A DNA stretch of 51,227 nucleotides from contig JAKIZO010000013.1 of the NCBI GenBank assembly GCA_022707965.1, positions 270 to 51,496 of the forward strand. Reading direction: 5' to 3'. The first letter of the stretch is position 1; each line of letters opens with the position of its first letter. Below the pieces are notes generated by a model, which searched no databases, was not told the DNA's origin, and saw nothing but the letters and a program-made list of their open reading frames with translations. The position numbers and the translations under genes were made by a program. This document shows, in pieces, positions 31,646 through 43,407 of this stretch. This stretch comes from Bacteroidota bacterium. Lineage in GTDB: Bacteria; Bacteroidota; Ignavibacteria; Kapaibacteriales; UBA2268.

Positions 31646-32692
31646 ATGAGAAAGTTCAAAATAATTATCTTGTTTTTAGTTATTTCGAGCCAATTGCTTG
31701 CAAATAGCCCTCAATTCTCAATTCTGGGATATGTCGATGCATATTATTGTACCGATAATCTGGATAAAGAGTTCGACCTGTTTTCTTCGATAAATCATCG
31801 CCGGGAAACCTTCGCATTGAACATAGCATATTTGAAATTTGGTTATTATGATGAGAATTTGCGTGCTACTCTTGCTTTGCAGGAAGGCGATATCCCGAAA
31901 AATATATATTTTCAAGAGCCGAAAAACATTCAGCAAGCAAATATCGAATATCGTTTATTCGATAGATTTTGGCTTGGTGCGGGAATTTTCTCAACTCATT
32001 TAGGAGGGGAAACAACACACCCACGAAACAACTATCTTTCTTCGCATTCATCAACTACTTTCTTCGAACCAACCTATCAAACAGGCGTTATGCTTCAATA
32101 CGAACTGACAAACAATTTCTCTATTGCCGCTTATTTGATTAACGGCAACCATCTTTTCGAAGATAACAACAAAAATAAAACAATTGCTTTTGCTTTTAAC
32201 TACGCTCTGGATAATTTCTCGATTTCTTACAACAATATGTTTGGCAACGAAGAACCCGAAGGACGCAAAAGCCGACTGCATACATATCATAACGTTATCG
32301 TCAATACTAAATTAAGCAAATCGCTTGAATTGCTCGGGCAAATTGATTTTGCCACACTCGAAAATTCATACAACGGAGGAAACGGCACTATGAAAAGCGG
32401 TTTCTTGTCCTATCGCTACTCATTCAACGAAAAGTTCAGCAATTCTGCAAGAGTTTCATATTATTCAGAAACCGAAAATGTGTATAATCTCGACGTCGAA
32501 GGCTTCGATTTCACTATCGGCGTTGAATATAAACCGACTTCGAACTCTTACATTCGGTTCGAGAGCCGCTACTTGAAGAACAACAGTGGAGGCAACAAAT
32601 TCGCATTCCAGCGAAACGGCAAACCAACAAACGAACTAACCGAATTTTCAATAAATTTTGGTGGTTGGTTCGATTTTTTTCTTAATTTGTGA
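31646..32692 (+). CDS. Outer-membrane beta-barrel (porin-like) protein
   Basis: About 348 residues with a signal peptide (FKIIILFLVISSQLLANS) followed by alternating aromatic/polar strands, for example FSILGYVDAYYC, LNIAYLKFGYYDE and FLSYRYSFNEKF, and an ending rich in Phe. The pattern suggests a porin-like barrel of the kind found in Bacteroidota. The ATG at 31646 (MRKFKII) gives a clean signal peptide; an upstream ATG at 31625 is possible. The next gene begins 3 bp after it, so the two are an operon. Its solute is unknown. Confidence 0.75.
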   Translation: MRKFKIIILFLVISSQLLANSPQFSILGYVDAYYCTDNLDKEFDLFSSINHRRETFALNIAYLKFGYYDENLRATLALQEGDIPKNIYFQEPKNIQQANIEYRLFDRFWLGAGIFSTHLGGETTHPRNNYLSSHSSTTFFEPTYQTGVMLQYELTNNFSIAAYLINGNHLFEDNNKNKTIAFAFNYALDNFSISYNNMFGNEEPEGRKSRLHTYHNVIVNTKLSKSLELLGQIDFATLENSYNGGNGTMKSGFLSYRYSFNEKFSNSARVSYYSETENVYNLDVEGFDFTIGVEYKPTSNSYIRFESRYLKNNSGGNKFAFQRNGKPTNELTEFSINFGGWFDFFLNL

Positions 32693-32695
32693 TAG

Positions 32696-33481
32696 ATGAA
32701 AAAATTATTGCTAACATATTGTATAATATTGATTTCAGCATCGCAATTAAGTTGCGAGATAGTGTTGGATAGATTTACAGAAGACAAGTTCAAGCCAATT
32801 ATTTTTGCTGGAATTGGCTGGGATTTGGGGCAAAATGCCGATAAATTTTTAGAGCTTTATAGCAAAGGCTTTGGTGGAAATGTGCTGGATTTTTCGACGA
32901 GCCCAACAGTATTGCTTGAATACAAAAGCTGGATTATGCGAAAAATGCGACTTGCAATTGCTTCCAGTTTTGTCAACTATTCATATTTTGATGAATTCTG
33001 GACTTTGGGGACCTATATCACACGCAGCCACACGAACGAAATCTCGTTCAATCGTGTGCCGATTATGTTGAAGGTTGAGTTCATTCCGCACGATAAGCAG
33101 TTCCGTTCTTATGCGGGGGCGGGCGTAGGAGTTTTGCTGCAACATACAAAATGGCGAGAAACTATTCGTTCAAACTTTGCTCTCGACAAACGGGTAAGCT
33201 CGACACTGTATGATGAACTGGAAGCGTTTCCCGGTATAATTGTTTATAGCGGTCTGGAACTTGGTTTTGATGAGTATCCGGAATCATTTTTTCTTGGCAG
33301 TCTGATTTTTCAATTGGATTATTGCTATTTCCCTAACAAAATGGATATTTTCAAGAAAGCAAGAAAAGTCGTCGACGAGCCGACGCCTCTATTGAATAGA
33401 AAAATTAGGATATTCGAGAGCTACTTTAGTTTTGCAGTTGGGTTGTCGTTCAACCTGCTTAATATTTCAAAAAATCAATAA
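32696..33481 (+). CDS. Secreted, probable outer-membrane barrel protein
   Basis: The 261-residue protein has a signal peptide (LLLTYCIILISASQLSC) whose Cys at residue 20 might be a lipid-attachment site, though the preceding residues fit a lipobox poorly. Repeated beta-strand-like segments end in aromatic residues (FAGIGWDLGQ, YAGAGVGVLLQ, FFLGSLIFQLDYCYF, FSFAVGLSFNLL), the pattern of a small barrel. It follows the porin-like gene after 3 bp. Family and function are not recognised. Confidence 0.65.
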   Translation: MKKLLLTYCIILISASQLSCEIVLDRFTEDKFKPIIFAGIGWDLGQNADKFLELYSKGFGGNVLDFSTSPTVLLEYKSWIMRKMRLAIASSFVNYSYFDEFWTLGTYITRSHTNEISFNRVPIMLKVEFIPHDKQFRSYAGAGVGVLLQHTKWRETIRSNFALDKRVSSTLYDELEAFPGIIVYSGLELGFDEYPESFFLGSLIFQLDYCYFPNKMDIFKKARKVVDEPTPLLNRKIRIFESYFSFAVGLSFNLLNISKNQ

Positions 33482-33561
33482 GATATTTTTATACTTAATT
33501 TTGTTTTTTTTATCTATTTAACTATCTTTGTAAGACTTATAAAAATCTAATTAATAATTAA

Positions 33562-34983
<1,422 letters not shown>

Positions 34984-35005
34984 TATTTGATTTCGTATAT
35001 ACAGT

Positions 35006-35048
35006 TTGGGCTGCCACGTTTTTTCTAAGTGGCAGCCCAATGTTTTTG
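35006..35048 (+). terminator. Intrinsic terminator after tyrosine phenol-lyase
   Basis: TTGGGCTGCCAC pairs perfectly with GTGGCAGCCCAA around an 11-base loop and is followed by TGTTTTTG. The stem is 12 bp, 22 bp past the stop codon. Confidence 0.92.
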
Positions 35049-35189
35049 ATACAGGCACAGGCTTTAATGTTTTGAATGATTATCCTAAAATGCTCTAATT
35101 GCACAGACATCACAACAGGCAGTATTATTCAAGTTAATACAGTTGAATTAACATAGTTTTGCTTTTGCAATTTTGGGTCGAGCATATCC

Positions 35190-35966
35190 TTAAATTTTCT
35201 TTCCAATATAAAATACATATCCGTAATAATCTTTATATTTATCGTAAAGTGTGGCGTGACGTCTTTCGTATTTTATAAATTCTTCAACTGATTTGTTGCC
35301 TTTATATTTCTCTAAAAATAATTCTTGTGCAGAAACTGCTGGTTTGAAAAAATTATTAGTCCAACAAACCTCAGGCAGTATGAATGACGCAACCACAACA
35401 TAACCTGCTTTATGCATTTGAGCAATTTTATTTGGAATAGTATCAATTTCAGGATATGCATCATTCCAGAAATCAAAAATTTCCTTCGGTCGGTCCTCTG
35501 TGAACCACGATGCTTCTGTAACTGCAACATAGCCACCATTTTTTAAAAACTTCTTCCAATAGTTCAAGCCTCTTTCAAAACCAATATTATATATTGCGCC
35601 TTCGCACCATATAATATCTATTTCATTTTCTTGATAGTTAAGATTATCCATTGAGCCAACAACGCCTTTCACCCTGTCTTTAAGATGAAGTTCGATTAAT
35701 TGTTCATTTAGTTTATCGATGAATCCTGGGAATAAATCGATGGCAGTAATACTTCCAGCAACTGTATTTTGAGCCAGAGCAATAGTTTGGGCACCTGTTC
35801 CGCAACCAAGGTCGACAATTTTTGTTTTTTCAGTAATATTATCGATAAAACTCAATGCTTTTAGAGTTGCTTCTGTGCTCCCAGGACCCTGTCGTTTCAT
35901 ACTTGAAAAATATTCGCAAATCAATGCCACATCGAAATCGTGAATAGTATTTTCTGTGTTACTCAT
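35190..35966 (-). CDS. Class I SAM-dependent methyltransferase
   Basis: This 258-residue protein has the SAM-binding motif [11 protein letters not shown], the acidic loop [15 protein letters not shown], and [19 protein letters not shown], all typical of small-molecule Methyltransf_11/25 enzymes. The substrate is unknown. The ATG at 35966 ([12 protein letters not shown]) was chosen; an in-frame TTG four codons upstream is possible. The gene and its neighbour at 36008 look AT-rich compared with rpsO-pnp, so the pair may be a transferred insert. Confidence 0.88.
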   Translation of the reverse strand: MSNTENTIHDFDVALICEYFSSMKRQGPGSTEATLKALSFIDNITEKTKIVDLGCGTGAQTIALAQNTVAGSITAIDLFPGFIDKLNEQLIELHLKDRVKGVVGSMDNLNYQENEIDIIWCEGAIYNIGFERGLNYWKKFLKNGGYVAVTEASWFTEDRPKEIFDFWNDAYPEIDTIPNKIAQMHKAGYVVVASFILPEVCWTNNFFKPAVSAQELFLEKYKGNKSVEEFIKYERRHATLYDKYKDYYGYVFYIGKKI

Positions 35967-36007
35967 TTTGATATCCAAATAATTAAATAGAATAATAATA
36001 CATTGTG

Positions 36008-36730
36008 TTAAATCAAACCAAAACTAATAGCAATAAAACTTGGACCATTAAGTCCAGCGTGCATTATAACGCCTACCCAGGAATTTTTTGTCTTTTGAAC
36101 AATATATGATTGAATAAAAATTAATGGTATCAACGTTATCAATAATTGCCAACCAAAAGCAATGTGAAATAATCCCCAACCAAATCCGTGAATTATCCAC
36201 GTATATTTTCCAAACGCTACCTCCTGCCTTGGTAACATTACACCTCTCCAAAAAAATTCTTCTCCAAGAATGTTTAGCAACCAATACGGTATCCATACTA
36301 ATAACAACCAGAAACGGTCCCTGGTTAATGGTTCGAACGACATAAAATCCGGAGAGTGGTTGAATTCACCTATAATTATTTTCAGCCCTTTTATGATTAA
36401 TCCGCTGAGTATTCCAACGATAATTAAACCAACAATGCTCCAAATAATATCTTGTTTTCTTAATTTTCTAAACCTTAATCTCTCTATCCAGGTGTTTTTT
36501 GAAAAGTGATAACCTTCATATTTTAAAATAAACAATCCAGTAATAATTAAAGGTGTGAATATTATCAATCCAGCTACAATGAACCAGCATAGTATAACTT
36601 CCATTCCAGTTGTAGCACTTAATAATGGAATTAAATGCTTAGTCGAAAAATACATTAATAATGCTGCAGGAATGTAAATAGCAAAGGAACCTAAAAGTCC
36701 AAGCTTTTTTATTTCTTTATTTGTTTTCAT
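36008..36730 (-). CDS. CPBP-family intramembrane metalloprotease (CAAX protease-like)
   Basis: This 240-residue membrane protein has about six hydrophobic helices and the CPBP signatures EEFFWRG ([14 protein letters not shown]) and [13 protein letters not shown]. Family members are membrane proteases, some in bacteriocin immunity or membrane-protein processing. It lies between pnp and the methyltransferase gene and its start is 12 bp after a stem-loop that may end pnp transcription. Role here is unknown. Confidence 0.87.
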   Translation of the reverse strand: MKTNKEIKKLGLLGSFAIYIPAALLMYFSTKHLIPLLSATTGMEVILCWFIVAGLIIFTPLIITGLFILKYEGYHFSKNTWIERLRFRKLRKQDIIWSIVGLIIVGILSGLIIKGLKIIIGEFNHSPDFMSFEPLTRDRFWLLLVWIPYWLLNILGEEFFWRGVMLPRQEVAFGKYTWIIHGFGWGLFHIAFGWQLLITLIPLIFIQSYIVQKTKNSWVGVIMHAGLNGPSFIAISFGLI

Positions 36731-36741
36731 TTTATTAAGAA

Positions 36742-36774
36742 AAGAACAAGAACGCCTGGTGCGCTCTTATTCTT
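36742..36774 (-). terminator. Possible terminator after pnp
   Basis: AAGAATAAGAGCGC pairs with GCGTTCTTGTTCTT (two G-U) around ACCAG on the minus strand. The following T content is weak, so termination may be partial. It also lies in the leader of the CPBP gene. Confidence 0.5.
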
Positions 36775-36845
36775 TACTTTTAGTTAATATTCATTTTATT
36801 TCTACGAATTGATAATTACAAACTGATATACCGGTACGCGATTTC

Positions 36846-39011
36846 TTACCTCGATTTATCGTTGTTTTTCGATGGTATATCCTTTTTTACTAATGGTTGC
36901 TTGGCAGGTATTGGCAGTAATGCTTTTCTGCTTAATCTATATTTGCCATCGGGCGAAATCTCAATTAATTTTACTTCGAACTTATCGCCAACTTTTACGA
37001 AATCTTTCAGATTGGTTACTCGCTCGTGTGCGATTTGCGAGATATGCAGAAGTCCCTGTGTTTTTGGCAGAAATTCGACAATTGCACCCAACCCTTCGCG
37101 CACTTCTTTGACTGTGCCTTTGTATATTTCGCCTTCAACTGGCTTTTGCACAAGCGATTGTATCATCTTTGTTGCTTCTTCGGCAGACTGGCTGTTGGTG
37201 GCTGCAATTAATACTGTCCCGTCGTCTTCAATATTTATTTCAGTGTTTGTTTCTCTACAAATTGAACGAATAACTTCCCCGCCTGGACCTATAACCGCAC
37301 CAATCATATCAGTTGGAATTTTAATTGCTGTAAATCTTGGAGCATAAGGGGACAAATCAGGACGTGGCTCGCTGATTACTTCATTCATTATTCCAAGAAT
37401 GTGAAATCTGCCTTTGCGAGCTTGTTCGAGCGCCTGTCGCATAATTTCAACAGAAAGCCCTTCGATTTTTATATCCATCTGGCACGCAGTTATTCCATCG
37501 TAAGTGCCTGCTACCTTGAAATCCATATCGCCAAGGAAATCCTCGTCGCCAAGAATATCGCTCAGCACAGCAACTTTATCATCTTCCTTAATCAGTCCCA
37601 TTGCTATTCCCGCAACCGGCTTTTTCATCGGCACACCAGCATCGAACAATGCGAGCGAGCCCGCGCACACAGTCGCCATCGAGGACGAACCATTCGATTC
37701 CAAAATATCCGAAACTACACGAATAGTGTATGGAAATTCTTCTTGTGCCGGCAGCATTTCCTTCAAAGCACGCCAGGCAAGATGACCGTGACCTATTTCT
37801 CTACGGCTTGTTCCCAAACGCCCAACTTCGCCCGTGCTAAATGGTGGGAAATTATAATGTAGCATAAAGCGTTCGGTGCGAACAGGCTCTAAGCCTTCGA
37901 TTAACTGCTCGTCGCGATTTGTGCCCAAAGTAACTGTCGATAAACTTTGAGTTTCGCCACGAGTGAACAAAGAAGAACCGTGTGTGCGTGGTAATAGCCC
38001 GACCTCGCAGCTAATTGGGCGAATATCAGTTGTCGAGCGCCCGTCTAATCGGCGATTTTCCTCGACAATCATCCGACGCATTAGCTTCTTCTCGATGTCC
38101 GAGACTATATTTCCCGTATAGCGTTCGAGTTGTGGTTGGAGCTCTTCGTTTTCACCAAATTTTTCATTTACAAGTGCCAGAGCCTTTTCATAAATTTCAT
38201 TTCGTTTTTCGCGGCGTTCGGATTTTGAACTCTGGCTATGGACATATTGATTTATTTCTTCGTAAAGAGCTTCTTCGATAGTTTTAACGATTTCTTCGGG
38301 AATTTCTTCGATAGTATATTCGCGTTTTGTAACTTCCATTTGTTCTGCAAGTTGCAGTTGCAGTTGGTTGAGAATTTTTATTTTCTCGTGAGCAAACATA
38401 AGAGCTGCAACGAAATCTTCTTCCGAGATTTCTTTCGATTCGCCCTCGACCATAGTAATTGCCTGGCTTGTGCCGGCAACTGTAATATCCATATCGCTCT
38501 TTTCGAGTTGTTCGAGCGATGGATTAACAATAAATTCGCCGTTTACTCTGCCGATGCGAACCTCAGAGATGGGACCGTGGAACGGAATATCAGAGATAAG
38601 CAAAGCAGCCGAGGCGCCGACAGCTGCAAGAGTGTCGGGATTTACATCAGGTTCGGCACTGAAAACGGTTGCTATAATTTGAGTTTCGAAGTGCCAGGTC
38701 TTCGGTATCATCGGGCGAATTGGTCGGTCAATCAAGCGTGCCGATAGGATTTCCTTATCGGTTGGGCGTCCCTCGCGTTTGAGAAATCCGCCAGGAATTT
38801 TGCCTACCGCTGAAATTTTTTCGCGATATTCTACTTGAAGTGGAAGAAAATCAACATCTTTCAACTCATTTTCGCTTGCAACTGCTGTAACAAGCACCAT
38901 TGTGTCGCCACAGCGAACCATTACTGCACCGCTTGCGAACTTTGCAAATCGCCCCGTTTCGAGCGAATACTCTTTCCCGTCGAAATCTATTTTTACTGTT
39001 CTTATAGACAT
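36846..39011 (-). CDS. pnp: Polyribonucleotide nucleotidyltransferase (PNPase)
   Basis: The 721-residue phosphorolytic exoribonuclease has two RNase PH-like cores (for example VVSDILESNGSSSMAT, GLIKEDDKVAVLSDILGDED), a KH domain (IGAVIGPGGEVIRSI) and an S1 domain (GEIYKGTVKEVREGLGAIV, GLLHISQIA). It degrades and processes mRNA. It follows rpsO with a hairpin between, the same order as in E. coli. Length is normal, with a short basic tail. Confidence 0.98.
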   Translation of the reverse strand: MSIRTVKIDFDGKEYSLETGRFAKFASGAVMVRCGDTMVLVTAVASENELKDVDFLPLQVEYREKISAVGKIPGGFLKREGRPTDKEILSARLIDRPIRPMIPKTWHFETQIIATVFSAEPDVNPDTLAAVGASAALLISDIPFHGPISEVRIGRVNGEFIVNPSLEQLEKSDMDITVAGTSQAITMVEGESKEISEEDFVAALMFAHEKIKILNQLQLQLAEQMEVTKREYTIEEIPEEIVKTIEEALYEEINQYVHSQSSKSERREKRNEIYEKALALVNEKFGENEELQPQLERYTGNIVSDIEKKLMRRMIVEENRRLDGRSTTDIRPISCEVGLLPRTHGSSLFTRGETQSLSTVTLGTNRDEQLIEGLEPVRTERFMLHYNFPPFSTGEVGRLGTSRREIGHGHLAWRALKEMLPAQEEFPYTIRVVSDILESNGSSSMATVCAGSLALFDAGVPMKKPVAGIAMGLIKEDDKVAVLSDILGDEDFLGDMDFKVAGTYDGITACQMDIKIEGLSVEIMRQALEQARKGRFHILGIMNEVISEPRPDLSPYAPRFTAIKIPTDMIGAVIGPGGEVIRSICRETNTEINIEDDGTVLIAATNSQSAEEATKMIQSLVQKPVEGEIYKGTVKEVREGLGAIVEFLPKTQGLLHISQIAHERVTNLKDFVKVGDKFEVKLIEISPDGKYRLSRKALLPIPAKQPLVKKDIPSKNNDKSR

Positions 39012-39029
39012 AATCTATCCAATTATATT

Positions 39030-39060
39030 AAAAATAAAAACGGCGACCCATTCGCCGTTT
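39030..39060 (-). promoter_or_regulatory. Hairpin in the rpsO-pnp gap
   Basis: AAACGGCGA and TCGCCGTTT form a perfect 9-bp stem with the loop ATGGG on the minus strand, 3 bp after the rpsO stop, followed by TTTTTATTTTT. It has the form of an intrinsic terminator or processing hairpin and would reduce or control read-through into pnp. In E. coli a hairpin in this gap is cut by RNase III for pnp autoregulation. Confidence 0.8.
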
Positions 39061-39063
39061 GAT

Positions 39064-39330
39064 TTACTTACGCAATGATAATGCTGAAATTATCTGGCGG
39101 TATCTTGTAATGTCTGTGTTCATTAGATAATTTAGCAATTTACGGCGTTTTGCAACAAGTTTAATCAATCCACGGCGTGTGTGGTTGTCTTTCCTGTGCA
39201 TTTCCAGGTGTTTTGTTAAGTCGGCAATTCTTGCAGATAATATTGCAATTTGAACTTCTGGTTTGCCCGTATCATTCGGAGTTGCACCGTATTTTGCAAC
39301 AAAATCTGCTTTCTGTTCTTTTGTAATCAT
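39064..39330 (-). CDS. rpsO: 30S ribosomal protein S15
   Basis: The 88-residue protein binds the central domain of 16S rRNA. Typical parts are TGKPEVQIAILSARI and LTKHLEMHRKDNHTRRGLIKLVAKR (in segments), ending in YLMNTDITRYRQIISALSLRK-type sequence. It is followed by pnp in the usual arrangement. Length is standard. Confidence 0.98.
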   Translation of the reverse strand: MITKEQKADFVAKYGATPNDTGKPEVQIAILSARIADLTKHLEMHRKDNHTRRGLIKLVAKRRKLLNYLMNTDITRYRQIISALSLRK

Positions 39331-39451
39331 TCCGATTGCTCCAAATATATATAATTTTCTACTTTTAAACGAATTACAAATATAAGAAAAAAAAATTTTT
39401 CTGCATAAAAATTATTTTTAATGCAGTTTGCGAAATTCTGATACAATAAGA

Positions 39452-42400
39452 TTATTCTTCTTCGGGTTGAACTTCTGGTAAAATCACTTTTACAATTGTT
39501 CCTTCGTTCAGCTGGCTTTCCACTTCAATTTTACCACGGTATATATCAATGCATCTTTTCACAATCGATAGCCCCAATCCACTGCCTTGGACAACTCCTG
39601 TGTTTGTAGCACGATAGAAAGGTTCGAATATATATCTGATTTGTTCATTTGGTATGCCAATTCCATTATCTTTAACTTCGAAAATAAGATTAGAACCCTC
39701 TTTTCTGTGAGTTAGAACAATATCGCTATCAATTGGAGAATATTTAATTGCGTTGGAGATAAGATTTGAAAGTATCTGTTGCAACAAAGTTGGGTCTATG
39801 TAAGATTGTTGCTTGGTGTCGTCGGTGGTTTCGAAGTAAATATTGTGATTGTTCTTGTCGATAATCCTGTATTCATCTACAAAACTATGGCAGAAATCAT
39901 AAATATTTGTAAGAATTGGTTTGACTTTCTGGTCACCGGTGTCTGATTTGGAGATAGTCAGCACCTGGTCGAGCAAATCAGTCATACTTTTAACAGAAGC
40001 TTGAATTCTTGAAATAAATTTTGAAGCGTCTGCAAGATTCCCCGTTTTAATAAATGTATCGACAAGATATGATGCAGTCATAATAGTTGTGAGCGGTGTG
40101 CGGTATTCGTGAGAAACAGTCGAGATAAAGCGCGTTTTGAGCGAGTTCAATTCCTGTTCTTTTTCTATTGCTCGTTGAAGTTCGGTTACATCAACACCGC
40201 TGCCGATATATCCGTGGAAAATCTCGTTGTTGATTATTCTTGGAGTTGCCGTAAGCAGAACGTATCGGTAGCCTTCGAGCTTATTGACCAACCTAACAGT
40301 AACTTCAAATTTTTCTTTTTTATGAAAAGCTTCGTTGTATTTTTCGATAAATAGTGGCATATCCTCTTCGTAGATAAATTCTTGCCAGTTGTCCGTAAGC
40401 CCGGTAATAATTTCTTTGCCTGTGAAATCAATCCAAGTTTTATTTGTATAAGTGATGCGTCCCGTATAATCATTCATCCAGATAAGCACGGGTGCCGAAT
40501 CTGCCATCAGTCGGAAACGCTGTTCGCTTTCGCGAATTTCATTTTCTATGCGCATTCGCTCTTCAACTTGTGCTATGAGTTCCTCGTTTGCCTGACGCAG
40601 CTGAATTGTACGTTGTTCGACGCGTTCTTCGAGCAGTTCGTTCGCCTTGATGAGTTCCTCCTGATACCTCTTTTGCGCAATTGCCATTGCAATTTGGTTC
40701 GACACAAAACTAAGAATTTTCTTATGCTCGTTTGTGTAGCGAATACCTTCTGTGTAGGATTGCACAACAATTGCACCAATAACTTCATCGCGGACTTTCA
40801 GTGGCACTCCAAGCCAGTCAATCGACGGCGCTCCAATGATCTCGACAACTCCTTTCTCGACTAAGCTATAGAATTCGTCAGGGTCTACAAGCCAGGCTTT
40901 GCCTGTATCTATAACAAGTTCGGTCAATCCTTTACCACGTTTTCTTGGTGCTGGTGGTGGGTCGTATTCATCAACAAAATAAGGATATTCGAACAAATCT
41001 TCTTCTTTATTATGAAGGGCGATATAAATATTCTGAGATGGCATCAAATCAGCAATAATGCTATGGATTTTCTTGCACAGTGAAATAAAATCAGGTGTGC
41101 TAATCGCGGCATCGGAAATCTGGAATAGTGCCTGACGAAGCACTTCCTCGTTCTTCTTCTCTGTAATATCACGTGAAATTGCAATTATGCATTTTTCTCC
41201 ATTCAGTTCAATTAGCCTTGCAGAAATTGCAGCATAGAATAATTCGCCATTTTTTCTTCTCATCTGAACATTTTCAAGATATGCTTCGCCTTCTTTATTC
41301 AGCAGTTCTATTAATTCATTGCGATGAGCGATATTATCCCACACTTGTTTTGCTGTATAGTCAAGATTGAGAATGATATCCTGTCGGTTTTCAACTCCAA
41401 GCATTTTCAATGCACTATCGTTCGCTTCGAGAAACATTCCGTCGCTTACTCTTGTGATGGTAACTCCATCGGGCGAAGTCTTGAAAATATTATAGAATTT
41501 TTCTTCTGATTCCTTGATTTTTCTGAAATATTGATTTTTTTCTGTATTATCAACTACGGCACAAAATACAAAATCTCCATCTTTTAATTTCACTTGGGAT
41601 GCCGAAACAGATACTTCCCGCTGTTCGCCCGATTTTGTGTATTGAATTGCATCGATAGTAATGGATTTATTTTCATTTAATTCCAGAATACAGCGTTCAA
41701 TTTTTTCTTTATTGTTTTTTGAAAGGTCAGAAATTCTCAATTCCAGAAATTCGTTTTTCGAATATCCATAAAAATCTTCGGCGGCTTTATTAATATCAAT
41801 AACTCTCAAATTTCTTGGGTCGAAAATAAACATCGGCAGTTGTGTGTTTTCGAAAATGCTCCGTAGGATTTCTTCCGAGCGAACAATTTGCTCCATCATC
41901 TTTTCTTTTTCTGTTACATCTCGCAAAATCGCGAAAACGTATTCTTTTTTCTCGAACTCGAAATAGAAAATATTACCTTCTACAATCAAATATGAACCGT
42001 CCTTTCTTCTTTGCAAAGTTCTATAATGATTGAACTCACCTTTCTTAATTAGTTCCCAGTATGTTTCTTGCCATTTATCAATTTTGAAGGAACTATCTAT
42101 GTCTTTGACAGTCATTTTAAGCAATTCTGCTCGTGTGTATCCTAAATTGTGGGTAACTGCGTCATTTACGTAAATAAATCGGGAATCTTTATCAATACCG
42201 AAAATCATATCAATAGAATGGTCAATCACAAATTGAGCCATTTTGTGCTGCTGCTCTAATTGAATGTGTTCGAGAAACTGCTTTTCGAGTTCCTGTGTCT
42301 TGGCTTTTACTTGTTTTTTCAGCGAATAGTTCCACAGCAAAAACAAAGCAAACAACACTAAAAGAGTGATAAGAGATGGAAGCCAATATTTGGCAATAAT

Positions 42401-43153
42401 TGATTCTTTTTCATAGAGTGTTTCAATTTCGCCGAACCATTTATTGTAGATTTGCAGGTAGCGGCCGTTATGGTGGATTAAATCGAGCCCTTCGTTTATT
42501 TTCCGGATAAGCTCGACATTGTCTTTGTGAACTGCTAATACATTTTTTGAACTGTAAATAATTATGTCTGTTGGCTGAAGAATATCAGTATTGTTTTTGT
42601 AACAATAATAATAAGCAATGAATTTAGGAATAACAGCATATTCATATTTTTCTCGAACCATCAATTCAATTGCCTGGCTTGGATTGTCCACTATGATAAT
42701 TTTAGCATCAGGTGCAACTTTTTTTACCAACTCTTTAATCAGTGGTCCTTCTTCAACAAGAATTTCTTTGCCGTTTAATTCATTTGGCGATTTGATAGGT
42801 TTAGCACCTTTTCTATAAAAAACATTAGCTGTTACATTAATTATAGAATTCGAAAGATTGTATTTCTGTGCTCTTTCGTCGGAATAATACATACAGATGA
42901 TATCGAATTTGCCTTCGTCGAACTGCCTCAGGGCTTCGCCCCATTGCATAGATTGCATTTCGATATTTATTCCTACTTCGCGGGAAATTTCTTTCAGAAT
43001 GTCTATTAAAAAGCCTTTGCTTGTATCATTTTCTGCAAACTCATAGGGATAGTAATCGTAATCAAAAACTGCTTTGTATACCTTTTCTGCTTTAGCACAA
43101 TTAATAATTATTAATAAAAAGAATAACCCAATAATGGTAAAAATTCGCTTCAA
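39452..43153 (-). CDS. Receptor histidine kinase: periplasmic SBP domain, four PAS, GAF, HisKA, HATPase
   Basis: The 1233-residue membrane kinase starts with a signal peptide (residues 1-22), followed by a type 3 solute-binding domain (about 24-245; SDERAQKYNLS with R94 at the amino-acid carboxylate position). One transmembrane helix is at about 256-276, then PAS domains (about 305-420, 425-545, 550-670), a GAF domain (about 680-830), a coiled coil (KANELLEERVEQRT), a fourth PAS (about 875-985), HisKA with SHEYRTPL and HATPase_c (NLISNAIKYS, DNGIGIP, GSGLGLSI). There is no receiver. It likely senses an extracellular amino acid or similar small molecule; the ligand is not known. Its response regulator is not adjacent. 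Confidence 0.93.
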   Translation of the reverse strand: MKRIFTIIGLFFLLIIINCAKAEKVYKAVFDYDYYPYEFAENDTSKGFLIDILKEISREVGINIEMQSMQWGEALRQFDEGKFDIICMYYSDERAQKYNLSNSIINVTANVFYRKGAKPIKSPNELNGKEILVEEGPLIKELVKKVAPDAKIIIVDNPSQAIELMVREKYEYAVIPKFIAYYYCYKNNTDILQPTDIIIYSSKNVLAVHKDNVELIRKINEGLDLIHHNGRYLQIYNKWFGEIETLYEKESIIAKYWLPSLITLLVLFALFLLWNYSLKKQVKAKTQELEKQFLEHIQLEQQHKMAQFVIDHSIDMIFGIDKDSRFIYVNDAVTHNLGYTRAELLKMTVKDIDSSFKIDKWQETYWELIKKGEFNHYRTLQRRKDGSYLIVEGNIFYFEFEKKEYVFAILRDVTEKEKMMEQIVRSEEILRSIFENTQLPMFIFDPRNLRVIDINKAAEDFYGYSKNEFLELRISDLSKNNKEKIERCILELNENKSITIDAIQYTKSGEQREVSVSASQVKLKDGDFVFCAVVDNTEKNQYFRKIKESEEKFYNIFKTSPDGVTITRVSDGMFLEANDSALKMLGVENRQDIILNLDYTAKQVWDNIAHRNELIELLNKEGEAYLENVQMRRKNGELFYAAISARLIELNGEKCIIAISRDITEKKNEEVLRQALFQISDAAISTPDFISLCKKIHSIIADLMPSQNIYIALHNKEEDLFEYPYFVDEYDPPPAPRKRGKGLTELVIDTGKAWLVDPDEFYSLVEKGVVEIIGAPSIDWLGVPLKVRDEVIGAIVVQSYTEGIRYTNEHKKILSFVSNQIAMAIAQKRYQEELIKANELLEERVEQRTIQLRQANEELIAQVEERMRIENEIRESEQRFRLMADSAPVLIWMNDYTGRITYTNKTWIDFTGKEIITGLTDNWQEFIYEEDMPLFIEKYNEAFHKKEKFEVTVRLVNKLEGYRYVLLTATPRIINNEIFHGYIGSGVDVTELQRAIEKEQELNSLKTRFISTVSHEYRTPLTTIMTASYLVDTFIKTGNLADASKFISRIQASVKSMTDLLDQVLTISKSDTGDQKVKPILTNIYDFCHSFVDEYRIIDKNNHNIYFETTDDTKQQSYIDPTLLQQILSNLISNAIKYSPIDSDIVLTHRKEGSNLIFEVKDNGIGIPNEQIRYIFEPFYRATNTGVVQGSGLGLSIVKRCIDIYRGKIEVESQLNEGTIVKVILPEVQPEEE

Positions 43154-43407
43154 TTTATAGCTCGAATTATTTCCAACAATACAAGATTTTTTTAAAAATT
43201 AAATAAAACTTTTTTAATTTCAAAAAAATAAATGTTGCAATCTCATAGTTTTTTTCAACGATTAAAATATAATTACAAAAAAAATATATGGTATATTTTT
43301 TGAGTGTTAAGTTATTATCAAGCAAAATTATAGTTATAACAGATGCATTTATTAAGAATTAATTATTTATCAGTATTTCTACTTAAAATTTATGAAATTG
43401 ATAGTCG

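Noticed and set aside
39452..43153. ABC-transporter binding protein
   Set aside because: The solute-binding domain is fused to a transmembrane helix and a full kinase, with no permease or ATPase nearby.
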